Positions 17,678 to 27,594 of a stretch of 64,000 nt of DNA are shown piece after piece; position 1 is the stretch's first letter; the number at the start of each line of letters is the position of its first letter. The DNA is taken from the NCBI RefSeq assembly GCF_035317345.1, contig NZ_JAYKTU010000012.1. The stretch is one strand, 5' to 3'. This DNA is from Cellvibrio fontiphilus (GTDB lineage: Bacteria > Pseudomonadota > Gammaproteobacteria > Pseudomonadales > Cellvibrionaceae). The position numbers and the translations under genes are program-made. Below the pieces are notes generated by a model. The model worked only from the letters and a program-made list of their open reading frames with translations. It had not been told where the DNA came from and made no database searches.

Positions 17678-18619
17678 ATGTCTAAGTTACTGGATTCCAT
17701 CGATCAGCGCACGCGCTTAGTAGGCGAAAATCGGCTGGAATTACTTATGTTCCGCTTGGGTGGACGACAGCTTTTTGCAATCAATGTTTTTAAGGTGCAA
17801 GAAGTTGTCAAAATACCCAAGCTACGCCATGTTCCTCATAGTCATCCCCATATCCGAGGTGTTGCCCATTTGCGTGGTCAGGCTGTGCCAGTGATCGATT
17901 TGCGCGCGGCTATTGGCATGAGTCCGCTAAAAGATACAGACAATGCCAATTTGATCGTCGCTGAATACAATCGTTCGGTACAGGCTTTCATGATTGGTGA
18001 AGTTGATCGTATCGTGAACTTGAACTGGGAGTTGATTCTGCCTCCACCAAAAGGTACGGGGAGAGCCCATTTTTTAACAGCCATCACACGAATTGATGAA
18101 CAGCTGGTTGAAATTCTTGATGTTGAGCGGGTGCTCGCTGACATAATTCCATACAACACCCGGGTTTCATCCGAGGTCTTGGATGAGGATCTTGCTCACA
18201 AAGCGCGCACACACAAACTCAAGGTTCTACTGGCAGAGGATTCGCCGACAGCCGTCAAGCAAGTAGTGGAAACACTCGGGAATATAGGCGTTGATGTGCT
18301 GTCTGTTCAGGACGGCTTGCAAGCCTTGACCTTGTTACAGCAATGGGCCGCGGCAGGTCGTAAAGTGACCGATGAAATTCTTATGTTGGTCACGGATGCT
18401 GAAATGCCGGAAATGGACGGCTATCGACTGACAGCTGAGATAAGAAAAGATCCTGCGTTGCGGGATTTATATGTAGTTTTGCATACATCATTGAGTGGCA
18501 GTTTTAATAAAGCAATGGTTGAAAAGGTGGGCTGTAACGATTTCTTATCTAAATTCCAGCCGGACGAGTTGGCTGCTGTTGTACAGAAACGATTGCGTGA
18601 ATTTTTATCGACACATTAA
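17678..18619 (+). CDS. cheV: chemotaxis coupling protein CheV (copy 1)
   Basis: A CheW-receiver fusion of 313 aa. The CheW domain (~18-160) couples receptors to CheA (INVFKVQEVVK, GVAHLRGQAVPVIDL). The receiver (~181-310) has E187-D188, phospho-acceptor D240 (VTDAEMPEMDG) and K292. Phosphorylation of CheV is thought to adjust receptor-kinase coupling during adaptation. It is closely similar in layout to the second CheV at 44192 but lies outside the flagellar cluster, next to EAL-HDOD. A terminator follows. Confidence 0.92.
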   Translation: MSKLLDSIDQRTRLVGENRLELLMFRLGGRQLFAINVFKVQEVVKIPKLRHVPHSHPHIRGVAHLRGQAVPVIDLRAAIGMSPLKDTDNANLIVAEYNRSVQAFMIGEVDRIVNLNWELILPPPKGTGRAHFLTAITRIDEQLVEILDVERVLADIIPYNTRVSSEVLDEDLAHKARTHKLKVLLAEDSPTAVKQVVETLGNIGVDVLSVQDGLQALTLLQQWAAAGRKVTDEILMLVTDAEMPEMDGYRLTAEIRKDPALRDLYVVLHTSLSGSFNKAMVEKVGCNDFLSKFQPDELAAVVQKRLREFLSTH

Positions 18620-18653
18620 CGTTGAAGGGTAACTGGGTTAAAAAAATTCTAAA

Positions 18654-18684
18654 ACGCCACTTAACTTTCAAGCGGCGTGTTTTT
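18654..18684 (+). terminator. terminator after cheV copy 1
   Basis: An imperfect 9-bp stem (18654-18662 with 18670-18678, one mismatch) is followed by GTTTTT. The downstream gene is convergent. Confidence 0.7.
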
Positions 18685-18725
18685 GTTAGTGCTGGTTTTT
18701 GTATGAATTAATTTTGAACTGATAT

Positions 18726-20708
18726 CTATAGCGTTCGATTTGCCTCTTCAGGGGTAACAAATTGCGTCTCTTGACCTAGGCGGTAAGCATATATCACCGA
18801 AAATGACAGAATATTTTGCACATAACCGCGTGTTTCCTTAAACGGAATAGTTTCTATCCAAACATCATAGGGAAGTTGTGCATTTTTGTCCTTGTTCATC
18901 CATTTCCGAACTCTTGAGGGGCCAGCGTTATAAGCTGCTGCGGCAAGGATTCTATTGCCATCAAAAACCTCCAGCAGATAGTCAAGATAACGGCTACCCA
19001 AAGCAATGTTTTTGGCAGGCTGAATCAAGTCTTGTGGATGGAAGCTCATGCCATTTTTTTGCGCAGTTTGTTTTGCCGTGGAGGGAAGCAACTGCATTAA
19101 GCCCACGGCGCCTGCAGGGGATTTGGCATCTGCCATGAAAGCACTTTCCTGACGGGCAACTGCAAAAATAAGTAGTGGATTGACTGATGTTTGTTTGGCC
19201 GCTTTACTCACGTGATCTTGATAGACTATGGGAAAACGGGTCTGCAGTTCATCCCAAAGTTGCGCTTCAGCCATAATTTGAATACCGTGGCGATGCCATC
19301 CCCAGCGCTCGGCCAAGCGCCCGGCAACGGCAGCATCCTCAGGTTTCATGCGCCGTGCACTGTAAAAAAATTCGCGTGTAGCAGCTGATAAATTTCCTCG
19401 CTCCAAAAACTCGCGTGCGCGCAACACGCCCTGACTATTTTCTACCGCGCGCACTTGTTGTTCGCTCACAACTACGGGGCGGTCCAAGAGGTGGTAGTTA
19501 ATACCGGTTTTATCGGCCGCCAAAAAGCCATAGAAACTGCGTGCAGGTGCGACACTGTTATATATCGCCATAGGCGTTTCGCCGTTGATTTCTTTGATGC
19601 CCAGTTCTTCCATGGTGCGTGCCTGCCAGTAGCGCCAGCGCTCCGTTGCCTTTACGTCAGTGGGTAAACGGGTTAGCCATTCATTCACTTGTTCCCATTT
19701 TTGTTTACGCAGGGATTCCCGCAGCAGCCATTCCAGTAGATCGACACTGTTGAGTCCCGGTGTTGACGCCACCAGATTTTCGGCATCGCTATCGTGATCC
19801 TGATGTAGCAAGCGCAGTGCGATTTGATATTTGATTGCATTGCGATCTTCATCGCTAAACAATTGTTGGGCATCGTAAATACGCCACAAATTGAGTGCTT
19901 CTTTGGCGTTGGTACGCGCAAGCTTGCCTAGACCATGCAAAATGATGGTTTTTGTATGCGGAGATTGTTTGGAAAACTTTGCGGTTTGTTTTAAAAGCCG
20001 CGGATTGGCATTGACCTGTTGCAATAACAAGGCATTAGGGCGCTCAGCTGCGGGCAGTAAATTGCTCAGATAGCTTGCCATGCCATTGTTACCTGCATTG
20101 AGTACTTTTAGGTGGCGCTGCCAAATGAGTTCCGGTGTCATACGTCCGGCTTTGCGCCATTCTGCAAATACCGGGTCACAGGCTTTGGATTGTGCTTTTT
20201 CAATATTCCACAGCGCTGCTACATCATCGAGAGCAGTTTTATCACCTGTTGCCAAGCGTGCCCGCACATTCAGGCAAGCTAATTCCGGGTCGGTGAGGCG
20301 GGAGTCATAAAATTGGCGGTACTCAGCCCAGCGCTCCCGTTGCGCCAGGGTGCGTAACCAGCGATGTAATAAACGCTCAGCTAAAAATGATTCTGGATAG
20401 CGAGCGAAAAAACTCTCAACCTCATGCTTGGGAAGGGTAATCAGTCGCTCGGTTAAATCCTGATATTCAAGGTAGGGAACCAGTGGATAGCTCTGCAGCT
20501 GTTTTACTAATCGCTGATATTCCCCTCTATTTTTCGCATTGAGGGCTTTTTGTGCCTGATCATACTTTTGTCGCTCGCTTGCGCGAACATCAATTTTAGT
20601 GGCTTGTTTGTTGTTGGTTGCGGCTTGTGTGAGCGTGGTGATGGTCATACTGCCGATCAATACACTGGCGCTCAATGACAATGGCCAAAGTATTTTCGAA
20701 AACCTCAT
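18726..20708 (-). CDS. slt: soluble lytic murein transglycosylase Slt
   Basis: A periplasmic enzyme (660 aa; E. coli Slt70 is 645) that cleaves glycan strands to 1,6-anhydromuropeptides. A signal peptide (RFSKILWPLSLSASVLIGSMT...TQA) starts at the ATG at 20708, with GAGG 5-6 nt upstream; the longer open frame lacks a ribosome site. An alpha-superhelical U/L region (~40-470) is followed by the SLT domain with the catalytic Glu in ARQESAFMADAKSPAGAVGLMQLLP, then AAAYNAGPSRV. It is divergent from uup. Confidence 0.93.
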   Translation of the reverse strand: MRFSKILWPLSLSASVLIGSMTITTLTQAATNNKQATKIDVRASERQKYDQAQKALNAKNRGEYQRLVKQLQSYPLVPYLEYQDLTERLITLPKHEVESFFARYPESFLAERLLHRWLRTLAQRERWAEYRQFYDSRLTDPELACLNVRARLATGDKTALDDVAALWNIEKAQSKACDPVFAEWRKAGRMTPELIWQRHLKVLNAGNNGMASYLSNLLPAAERPNALLLQQVNANPRLLKQTAKFSKQSPHTKTIILHGLGKLARTNAKEALNLWRIYDAQQLFSDEDRNAIKYQIALRLLHQDHDSDAENLVASTPGLNSVDLLEWLLRESLRKQKWEQVNEWLTRLPTDVKATERWRYWQARTMEELGIKEINGETPMAIYNSVAPARSFYGFLAADKTGINYHLLDRPVVVSEQQVRAVENSQGVLRAREFLERGNLSAATREFFYSARRMKPEDAAVAGRLAERWGWHRHGIQIMAEAQLWDELQTRFPIVYQDHVSKAAKQTSVNPLLIFAVARQESAFMADAKSPAGAVGLMQLLPSTAKQTAQKNGMSFHPQDLIQPAKNIALGSRYLDYLLEVFDGNRILAAAAYNAGPSRVRKWMNKDKNAQLPYDVWIETIPFKETRGYVQNILSFSVIYAYRLGQETQFVTPEEANRTL

Positions 20709-20783
20709 GTGAACCTCAATTATTCTCGTGCGAATATCGTCTTGCGACATTGTTTTTGTCAGAGAGCTTGTTACGTTGACAGG

Positions 20784-20812
20784 TTGGTTAAGCAAGCCTG
20801 CTGGGATATGAT
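20784..20812 (+). promoter_or_regulatory. candidate sigma-70 promoter for uup
   Basis: TTGGTT (20784-20789), a 17-bp spacer and TATGAT (20807-20812) lie 82 bp before the uup start. A TTGACA at 20776 has no matching -10 at normal spacing. Confidence 0.4.
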
Positions 20813-20893
20813 GCTGCTCCTTTGAGAATAACAGTCCATTCTTGCTTCTGCCACTATCATTTTTGTTATAAAACCACCTGAATTATTCCTTCT

Positions 20894-22798
20894 ATGTCTT
20901 TGATTAAAATTGAAAAAGCGGGCTTGAGTTACGGCTTGCAAGTTTTGCTTGATGGTGTTGACCTCACTATTGAACGCGGGCAGCGCTTATGTCTTATCGG
21001 GCGCAATGGGACAGGTAAATCCAGTCTGCTGAAAGTAATTGCAGACGAAGTGGATTTGGATAAAGGGGAGGTCATCAAACAAACCGGAATCCGTATTGCG
21101 CGGCTTGAGCAGGATTTGCCTGAGGCGGATGATCGGTTGGTGTTTGATGCGGTGGCCGCAGGTGCGCATGGCATAGGTGAGCTGTTGGCTGAATACCGAT
21201 CATTATCTCATTCGGCAGATATCAGCGACCAACAGCTCGAACGCATGACTCAGCTTCAGCAGCAAATAGAAGCAAATGATGGTTGGGCTTTGCAGCAGAA
21301 AGTGGAGGAGATTATTTCTCGTCTTGATTTGCCGGCCGATCGTTTTATGCGTGAGCTATCAGGAGGCTGGCGTCGTCGAGTTGCCTTGGCGCGCGCGCTA
21401 GTGCTTGAACCGGATGTACTCTTGTTGGACGAGCCAACTAATCATTTGGATATAGCGGCAATTGAATGGCTGGAAAAACAACTCTTGAGTTTCAACGGGG
21501 CGCTGGTTTTTATCACCCACGACCGGTCATTGCTGCAGGCTTTGGCAACACATATAGCGGAATTGGATCGTGGCCATCTGCGTTATTGGGAGGGCGATTA
21601 CACGAGCTTTTTGGTGTATAGGGAGCAGGCGCTTGCTGATGAAGCTCGCCACAATGAGTTGTTTGATAAAAAACTGGCTCAAGAAGAAGTCTGGATTCGT
21701 CAGGGAATAAAGGCGCGCCGAACACGCAACGAAGGTCGTGTGCGTGCGTTGAAGGCGCTGCGCGAAACCCGGTCTCAACGCCGTGAGTTGGTAGGCAAAG
21801 CTAATTTCTCCCTCGCAACCAGTGGTGATTCCGGTAAATTGGTGGCAGATCTCTCTGATGTCTCTTACGCCTGGGGCGATAAGCCCGTAGTAAAAAACTT
21901 TTCGACGCGAATTATGCGCGGAGACAGAATTGGCTTGGTGGGTGCTAATGGTGCCGGTAAGAGTACTTTACTCAAGCTAATCTTAGGTGAATTGGAGCCG
22001 CAGGGCGGTAGCGTCAAACTGGGCACGAATTTACAAATCGCTTATTTTGATCAGCTTCGCGATCAGTTGGATCTCAATAAAAATGCTGTTGATAACATCG
22101 CAGAAGGGCGCGAGTTCATTGATATCGATGGCAAATCCAAACATATTTTTTCCTATTTGAGCGACTTTTTATTCAGTGGTGAGCGTGCGCGAACTCCTCT
22201 GCGCGCCCTTTCAGGGGGAGAGCGCAACCGCGTTTTGCTCGCCAAGTTATTCAGTAAGTCGGCTAACCTGTTGGTGTTGGATGAGCCTACCAATGATTTG
22301 GATGTCGAGACGCTCGAACTATTGGAAGACATATTGACGGATTATCCCGGCACTTTATTGCTTGTCAGCCATGACAGAGCTTTTCTGAACAATATAGTCT
22401 CCAGTGTCATTGCTTTTGAAGGGCGCGGAAATGTACTTGAATATGTGGGCGGCTATGACGATTGGTTGCGTCAAGGCGGTAAATGGACTCAAGCAGACGA
22501 GCTGCCTGCATCTACAGCACCAGTGGCAGAAAAAAATGCCGTTGACGCTCCGAAAGTGGCGGCCAAATCCAAAAAACTGAGTTATAAATTTCAAAAAGAA
22601 TTTGACGAATTGCCGCAGAAAATCGAGCAATTAGAGGCCAAACTTGACGCTTTGACAGCAATTACAGGCGCGGCTGATTTCTACAGTCAAGCTGCGACTA
22701 CCGTCGAGCAAAAACTGCAAGAGTTAGCGGCGGTACAGCAGGCTCTGGATGATTGTTTTGAACGCTGGGCTGAGCTGGAGGATATGCAGCAGGAATAG
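20894..22798 (+). CDS. uup: ABC-F ATPase Uup
   Basis: A soluble ABC-F protein of 634 aa, essentially the length of E. coli Uup. Two ABC cassettes are present: Walker A GRNGTGKSS, signature LSGGWRRR and Walker B LLLDEPTNHLD in the first; GANGAGKST, LSGGERNR and LVLDEPTNDLD in the second. They are joined by a charged linker (~230-300) and followed by a C-terminal coiled-coil DNA/RNA-binding tail (~560-634). ABC-F proteins act at the ribosome; Uup also affects precise transposon excision and Holliday-junction processing. Confidence 0.93.
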   Translation: MSLIKIEKAGLSYGLQVLLDGVDLTIERGQRLCLIGRNGTGKSSLLKVIADEVDLDKGEVIKQTGIRIARLEQDLPEADDRLVFDAVAAGAHGIGELLAEYRSLSHSADISDQQLERMTQLQQQIEANDGWALQQKVEEIISRLDLPADRFMRELSGGWRRRVALARALVLEPDVLLLDEPTNHLDIAAIEWLEKQLLSFNGALVFITHDRSLLQALATHIAELDRGHLRYWEGDYTSFLVYREQALADEARHNELFDKKLAQEEVWIRQGIKARRTRNEGRVRALKALRETRSQRRELVGKANFSLATSGDSGKLVADLSDVSYAWGDKPVVKNFSTRIMRGDRIGLVGANGAGKSTLLKLILGELEPQGGSVKLGTNLQIAYFDQLRDQLDLNKNAVDNIAEGREFIDIDGKSKHIFSYLSDFLFSGERARTPLRALSGGERNRVLLAKLFSKSANLLVLDEPTNDLDVETLELLEDILTDYPGTLLLVSHDRAFLNNIVSSVIAFEGRGNVLEYVGGYDDWLRQGGKWTQADELPASTAPVAEKNAVDAPKVAAKSKKLSYKFQKEFDELPQKIEQLEAKLDALTAITGAADFYSQAATTVEQKLQELAAVQQALDDCFERWAELEDMQQE

Positions 22799-22826
22799 TG
22801 GCCGGCTATTCCCGCAGTAGAAAGCC

Positions 22827-23285
22827 TTAGGATTCAGCCGATTGTTTTTTTACCAGTACGGCGAGAACGTCGCAGGTTGCGCCATGTAAGACACTGTTGG
22901 GAGTCGAGCCTAGCAGCAGGGAAAAACCTTTGCGCCCATGGCTACCTACCACTATTAGGTCGGCTGACTCCTGTTCGGCAAGGTAATGTAGCTCTGCAGC
23001 AGGTTGCCCGACCAACACATGCCGCTGCTGAATGGGATAAGGGCTGGTCGCCGCTAGCTGGGCAAGGTCAACTTCTGCTTTCTGCACCTGCTGTTCTTGC
23101 ACGCCGCTCAAATCTACCGGCATATCACCGCCATAAGCAAAGGCAATAGGCTCAAGCACGTGGGCGATGGTGAGCTTTGCATTGCAGGCTGCGGCAATTG
23201 CAGCGGCCCGTCGAATAACGGCGGGGCAATCCTCGGAAAGATCTACCCCGATGATAATGTGCCGGTAACTGATGGGCTCTGTCAT
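22827..23285 (-). CDS. universal stress protein UspA family
   Basis: A 152-aa single-domain Usp. The N-terminal HIIIGVDLSED strand and the C-terminal nucleotide-binding motif G-x2-G-x9-G-S/T are present: GSHGRKGFSLLLGSTPNSVLHGATCDVLAV. It therefore probably belongs to the ATP-binding class. It is convergent with uup and divergent from the membrane protein at 23373. The stress it answers cannot be read from sequence. Confidence 0.88.
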   Translation of the reverse strand: MTEPISYRHIIIGVDLSEDCPAVIRRAAAIAAACNAKLTIAHVLEPIAFAYGGDMPVDLSGVQEQQVQKAEVDLAQLAATSPYPIQQRHVLVGQPAAELHYLAEQESADLIVVGSHGRKGFSLLLGSTPNSVLHGATCDVLAVLVKKQSAES

Positions 23286-23372
23286 GATATTTGTCTCCCT
23301 AAAATGTTATCGCTGAGAAAGAGTTTAGTTCCCACCGGCGGAAATTTCCGCCTCTATTGTTATGAGGTTGTA

Positions 23373-23873
23373 ATGAATTTTTGGTTCATTGGCTTGCTGA
23401 TTGTTGCTATTGCGCTAATTTTGGGGCCAATCGCGATGCTGCGCCCGAACCCTACTCAAAAACGGAAAGAACAATTACGGAAGCGCGCGAGTGAGCAAGG
23501 TATACGTTTCACTATGCGGCGTTTGCCCGCGCTTAAAACAAACATGGAGGCGCCTCCAGTAGTGCCTGTTTATTTTTTACCTCCTCCAGCCAATACGCAC
23601 TTTCAGGATGATTGGATTTTGATGAGAACTGAGTACGAGCACGAAGGTAACTTTTACAAGGAGTGGGATTGGCAAAGTGGAGCTCGGCCTTCGGAAGCTA
23701 TCTGTAAAACCTTGAAGGCTAGCTTGCCCGATTTGCCACTTTCAGTGCCCGCGATTGCACAGGGCAAGTCGGGGAGCTGTATTTTTTGGCGAGAAGTCGA
23801 GGGAGAAACAGAGTTGTCTAAACTGATTAGTTTGCTTCGGGCATTAGATGCACAGCTCAATCTTGCTGCCTAG
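23373..23873 (+). CDS. unknown single-pass membrane protein
   Basis: A 166-aa protein not recognised with certainty. The start is the ATG at 23373, with GAGG 5 nt upstream. An N-terminal membrane helix (~3-22, FWFIGLLIVAIALILGPIAML) is followed by a short basic stretch (KRKEQLRKRA) and a cytoplasmic domain rich in aromatic residues (DDWILMRTEYEHEGNFYKEWDW). Its TAG stop lies inside a CTAG palindrome shared with the stop of the convergent gene at 23870. It lies in the segment leading to topA; no function is proposed. Confidence 0.68.
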   Translation: MNFWFIGLLIVAIALILGPIAMLRPNPTQKRKEQLRKRASEQGIRFTMRRLPALKTNMEAPPVVPVYFLPPPANTHFQDDWILMRTEYEHEGNFYKEWDWQSGARPSEAICKTLKASLPDLPLSVPAIAQGKSGSCIFWREVEGETELSKLISLLRALDAQLNLAA

Positions 23874-24580
23874 GCCATAGCATTTGATTTCTGCGGATCG
23901 CGTAATTCCTTACTCAGGCTGGCTCTTGCTCCGTCAACAATTTCCCCCAGCTCTTTGATCATCTTCAAGCGACGAGGATCTTGGTGCATGGACTCCATCA
24001 ACAAGTGTTGGGCTTTGCGATAAAATGCCTGTGCAGAAAACCTGTCACTGATCGCCATGGATTTATCGCCCTGGCCGATATAAGACATCACCGCTACCAT
24101 CAGGTGCGCCCAGCGTAAGTCACTTAAGTAATTGCTTAATTCAGCCTCATTAATAATTCCTTGTGCAGCCAGTTGCGTCACTAGCTGCATCGCATCATTC
24201 AGATGAAGTTGGGTTTTGGCGATTTGTGCGTCGCTTTCTCGCTGGTAGCCAATTGAGGCGCGGTTATCACTACTCAATAACTCCTCTGAATAGGCTTCCG
24301 TTTTTTGGATGGCCTGCTCAAGTAATTCGGTATTTTTATCTTCCAGCTCAAGCATATGGTGTTGCAAGTTAATGATCATGTCATTGACATGCTTGGTGAT
24401 CATTCGGTTCGGCAGAGTTTGAGCCAAGCAAGTAACAACTTCAGCTAGCTCCTCGGCCCTAATGCGTAAACGGCGCTGCTCGAGGCGTCGCTCGCGCTGC
24501 CGCATTTGCATACGGTTGATTGCACTGACAGTTATCAATGCAATGATCATTAAAACAAATAAGAATGCTACTAAAGTCAT
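23870..24580 (-). CDS. unknown membrane-anchored coiled-coil protein
   Basis: A 236-aa protein with an N-terminal membrane helix (~2-21), then a strongly basic, Arg-rich stretch (MRQRERRLEQRRLRIRAEE, ~25-43) and long helical, probably coiled-coil segments to ~150. A final helical region (DRFSAQAFYRKAQHLLMESMHQDPRR) resembles a TPR-like hairpin. No family is recognised. The 3' end overlaps the convergent gene by 4 bp. The membrane anchor with a cytoplasmic coiled coil would suit a scaffold, but that is only a guess. Confidence 0.65.
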   Translation of the reverse strand: MTLVAFLFVLMIIALITVSAINRMQMRQRERRLEQRRLRIRAEELAEVVTCLAQTLPNRMITKHVNDMIINLQHHMLELEDKNTELLEQAIQKTEAYSEELLSSDNRASIGYQRESDAQIAKTQLHLNDAMQLVTQLAAQGIINEAELSNYLSDLRWAHLMVAVMSYIGQGDKSMAISDRFSAQAFYRKAQHLLMESMHQDPRRLKMIKELGEIVDGARASLSKELRDPQKSNAMA

Positions 24581-24902
24581 GCGGTCGTCTGATGTTTAAA
24601 AGGTCAGGGTTTACAAGGCCTGCGGCAAGTGTTCTGCACATGAAAATAAATTTGTTTGTTTTCATATGCTTAGAGGCTTTTCTTGCTGAATTATGCAGCC
24701 TATTTGGGTGTTCCAAAACAACTCCAGGCCAAACCCTGCCGACGTGGTGTGGAGGAAATTATAGCTTGACCCCTTGCGGCGCAGGTCTTATATATGCGCA
24801 CCTTCAAGCTGATATAAGCTATCCATTCAGGCGATACTGCAATCTTTTGTCACACAATTCAACTTTGCAACGCCTTCTTTAATAGAGAATTTTCTAACCA
24901 TC
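24581..24902 (+). other. 322-bp intergenic region ahead of topA
   Basis: Between the divergent gene at 24580 and topA. It holds one good sigma-70 promoter (24766-24794), an inferred ~100-nt topA leader and no convincing gene; the short open frames crossing it have no ribosome site or coding character. Confidence 0.6.
24766..24794 (+). promoter_or_regulatory. sigma-70 promoter for topA
   Basis: TTGACC (24766-24771), a 17-bp spacer and TATATA (24789-24794). Transcription would begin near 24801, about 100 nt before the topA ATG. topA promoters usually respond to negative supercoiling; here only the promoter itself is seen. Confidence 0.68.
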
Positions 24903-27524
24903 ATGGGCAAATCCTTAGTTATCGTTGAGTCGCCAGCCAAGGCAAAAACAATCAATAAATATCTGGGTAACGATTTCATTGTTAAATCCAGTATTGGTCA
25001 CATACGTGATTTGCCTACGAGTGGCGGTGCCAAACCTGTTGATGCCAAGGAGCGGGCTAAGCAAGCGGCCGCTACCCGCAAAATGTCAGCCGACGAAAAA
25101 GCACTTTATCAAGCCAAAAAAAGCAAAAGCCAGTTAATTAACCGTATGGGGATAGATCCGGACAACAACTGGGAGGCTAGTTATGAAATATTGCCGGGCA
25201 AAGAAAAAGTGGTTGATGAGCTGAAGAAGCTCGCTGAAAAGGCTGATATGGTTTACCTCGCAACCGACTTGGATAGAGAGGGGGAAGCTATTGCCTGGCA
25301 CCTACGCGAGGCCATTGGCGGTGACGAGGCTCGCTATCGCCGTGTGGTGTTCAATGAAATTACGAAAACAGCGATCCAGAATGCATTTAAAACGCCAGGG
25401 CCTATAGATCAAAATCGTGTAGATGCCCAGCAAGCACGCCGTTTTCTTGATCGCGTGGTTGGTTACATGGTTTCTCCATTATTGTGGGAGAAAGTAGCTC
25501 GCGGTCTATCTGCTGGGCGTGTTCAGTCTGTCGCAGTAAGGTTAGTGGTTGAACGTGAACGTGAAATTCGAGCATTTGTTCCCGAGGAGTACTGGACGCT
25601 GTTTGCAGATTTACAGGCTGATAAGGCACAGCAAGTCAATTTTGAAGTGAAAAAATTTGGCGAGGATGTTTTCAAGCCTGTAAATGAAGCCCAGACAATG
25701 GCTGCGGTAGCTGCATTACAGGGTGCTACTTACAAAGTCATCAGTCGCGAAGATAAACCTACTCAATCCAAGCCATCAGCTCCATTTATTACCTCCACAC
25801 TTCAGCAAGCGGCCAGCACCAGGTTGGGATTTGGAGTGAAAAAAACCATGATGATGGCTCAGCGCTTGTACGAAGCAGGCTACATCACTTACATGCGCAC
25901 AGATTCGACAAACTTAAGTAAAGAGGCTGTCGATTCTTGTCGTGATTATATTTTGGAAAATTTCGGCAAGCGCTATTTGCCGGAAACTCCAGTGCTTTAC
26001 TCCAGTAAAGATGGTGCTCAAGAGGCGCACGAAGCTATACGTCCATCAAATGTTGGGGTCATGCCTAATCAGCTTAGCGGTATGGAGCGGGATGCCGAGC
26101 GTCTTTATGGCTTGATTTGGCAGCAATTTGTTGCATGCCAGATGACGCCAGCGGAGTACACCAGCACCAGTGTGGTAGTGTCTGCTGGTAGCTACGAGCT
26201 GCGTACTCGAGGTCGCGTCATTCGCTTTGATGGCTACACGAAAGTAAGCCCCCAAATCGCCAAAAAAGATGAAGACATTGTTTTGCCTGATATGAAAGTT
26301 GGGCAGGTTTTGCCTCTGATAAAACTCAATCCTCAGCAGCATTTCACCAAGCCTCCTGCCCGCTACACAGAAGCCAGTTTGGTTAAAGAGCTTGAAAAGC
26401 GCGCTATTGGACGTCCGTCAACCTACGCCTCTATCATTTCAACGATTCAGGAGCGTGGATATGTTCGCCAGGAAAACCGTCGTTTTTATGCAGAGAAAAT
26501 GGGTGACATAGTTACTGAGCGTTTGGTTGAAAGTTTTGATGATTTGATGGACTACGGTTTTACCGCGAGCATGGAGGACTCACTCGATGTGGTAGCTCAA
26601 GGCGGTAAAAACTGGCGTGATCTGTTAAATGAATTCTATGCCGGTTTTAGTAAAAAATTAGCGCTCGCATCAAGTATAGACAAGGGTATGCGTGCTAATG
26701 ATCCGACAGAAACTGATATTCCCTGCAGTCTCTGCGGGCGACACATGCAGATACGCACAGGTAGTACGGGGGTGTTTCTGGGGTGCTCTGGTTATGCTTT
26801 ACCTCCAAAAGAACGCTGTAAAAATACTATGAACTTGGTATCAGGAGATGAGGTTATCGAAGCTGATGCTGACGAGGAAGCTGAATCGCGTCAACTGCGT
26901 TCCAAGCACCGCTGTAAGCTCTGTAATTCGGCGATGGACTCTTATTTGTTGGATGAGCATCGCAAGTTGCATATTTGTGGTAATAACCCGGATTGCCCAG
27001 GTTACGAAGTAGAGCAGGGGAGTTATCGCCTTAAAGGTTATGAGGGGCCTACGCTCGAGTGTGATAAGTGTGGCAATGAAATGCAGTTAAAAACTGGTCG
27101 CTTTGGAAAGTACTTTGGGTGTACTAACGGAGAGTGCAAAAATACGCGCAAGCTATTGAAAAGTGGAGAAGCTGCCCCCCCCAAGGTTGATCCAATTGTT
27201 ATGCCTGAACTGCGCTGTGAAAAAGTGGATGATCACTATGTTTTACGTGACGGCGCTGCGGGGCTGTTCTTAGCGGCGAGTCAATTCCCTAAAAATCGTG
27301 AAACCAGAGCGCCGCTTGTGGAAGAGTTGCTGCCTTACAAAGACAAAATAGACCCAAAGTATCATTTTTTACTATCGGCACCAGTTAAAGATTCTGATGG
27401 CAATAAGGCTATTGTCCGTTTTAGTCGCAAAACCAAAGAGCAGTACGTCCAGACTGAAGTAAATGGTAAAGCTACTGGCTGGAAGGCATTTTATATAAAC
27501 GGAAAATGGCAGGTTCAGAAGTAA
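24903..27524 (+). CDS. topA: DNA topoisomerase I
   Basis: Relaxes negatively supercoiled DNA (type IA, 873 aa; E. coli 865). The TOPRIM domain begins KSLVIVESPAKAKTINKYLG and includes the Mg-binding DLDREGEAIAW. The catalytic tyrosine is Y330 in GYITYMRTDST. The C-terminal part has three four-Cys zinc ribbons, opening CSLCGRH, CKLCNSA and CDKCGNE, as in enterobacterial enzymes. A further zinc-free tail ends the protein. A strong terminator follows, then the DUF6586 gene that also neighbours topA in Pseudomonas. Confidence 0.97.
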   Translation: MGKSLVIVESPAKAKTINKYLGNDFIVKSSIGHIRDLPTSGGAKPVDAKERAKQAAATRKMSADEKALYQAKKSKSQLINRMGIDPDNNWEASYEILPGKEKVVDELKKLAEKADMVYLATDLDREGEAIAWHLREAIGGDEARYRRVVFNEITKTAIQNAFKTPGPIDQNRVDAQQARRFLDRVVGYMVSPLLWEKVARGLSAGRVQSVAVRLVVEREREIRAFVPEEYWTLFADLQADKAQQVNFEVKKFGEDVFKPVNEAQTMAAVAALQGATYKVISREDKPTQSKPSAPFITSTLQQAASTRLGFGVKKTMMMAQRLYEAGYITYMRTDSTNLSKEAVDSCRDYILENFGKRYLPETPVLYSSKDGAQEAHEAIRPSNVGVMPNQLSGMERDAERLYGLIWQQFVACQMTPAEYTSTSVVVSAGSYELRTRGRVIRFDGYTKVSPQIAKKDEDIVLPDMKVGQVLPLIKLNPQQHFTKPPARYTEASLVKELEKRAIGRPSTYASIISTIQERGYVRQENRRFYAEKMGDIVTERLVESFDDLMDYGFTASMEDSLDVVAQGGKNWRDLLNEFYAGFSKKLALASSIDKGMRANDPTETDIPCSLCGRHMQIRTGSTGVFLGCSGYALPPKERCKNTMNLVSGDEVIEADADEEAESRQLRSKHRCKLCNSAMDSYLLDEHRKLHICGNNPDCPGYEVEQGSYRLKGYEGPTLECDKCGNEMQLKTGRFGKYFGCTNGECKNTRKLLKSGEAAPPKVDPIVMPELRCEKVDDHYVLRDGAAGLFLAASQFPKNRETRAPLVEELLPYKDKIDPKYHFLLSAPVKDSDGNKAIVRFSRKTKEQYVQTEVNGKATGWKAFYINGKWQVQK

Positions 27525-27549
27525 TAGCGGTTAGCTGTTTGTTCTGAGG

Positions 27550-27574
27550 GGGCGATCAGTAGATCGCCCTTTTT
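27550..27574 (+). terminator. terminator after topA
   Basis: A perfect 8-bp stem (27550-27557 with 27562-27569, loop AGTA) is followed by TTTTT. Confidence 0.85.
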
Positions 27575-27594
27575 ACTATTGGAGATATGTATAT

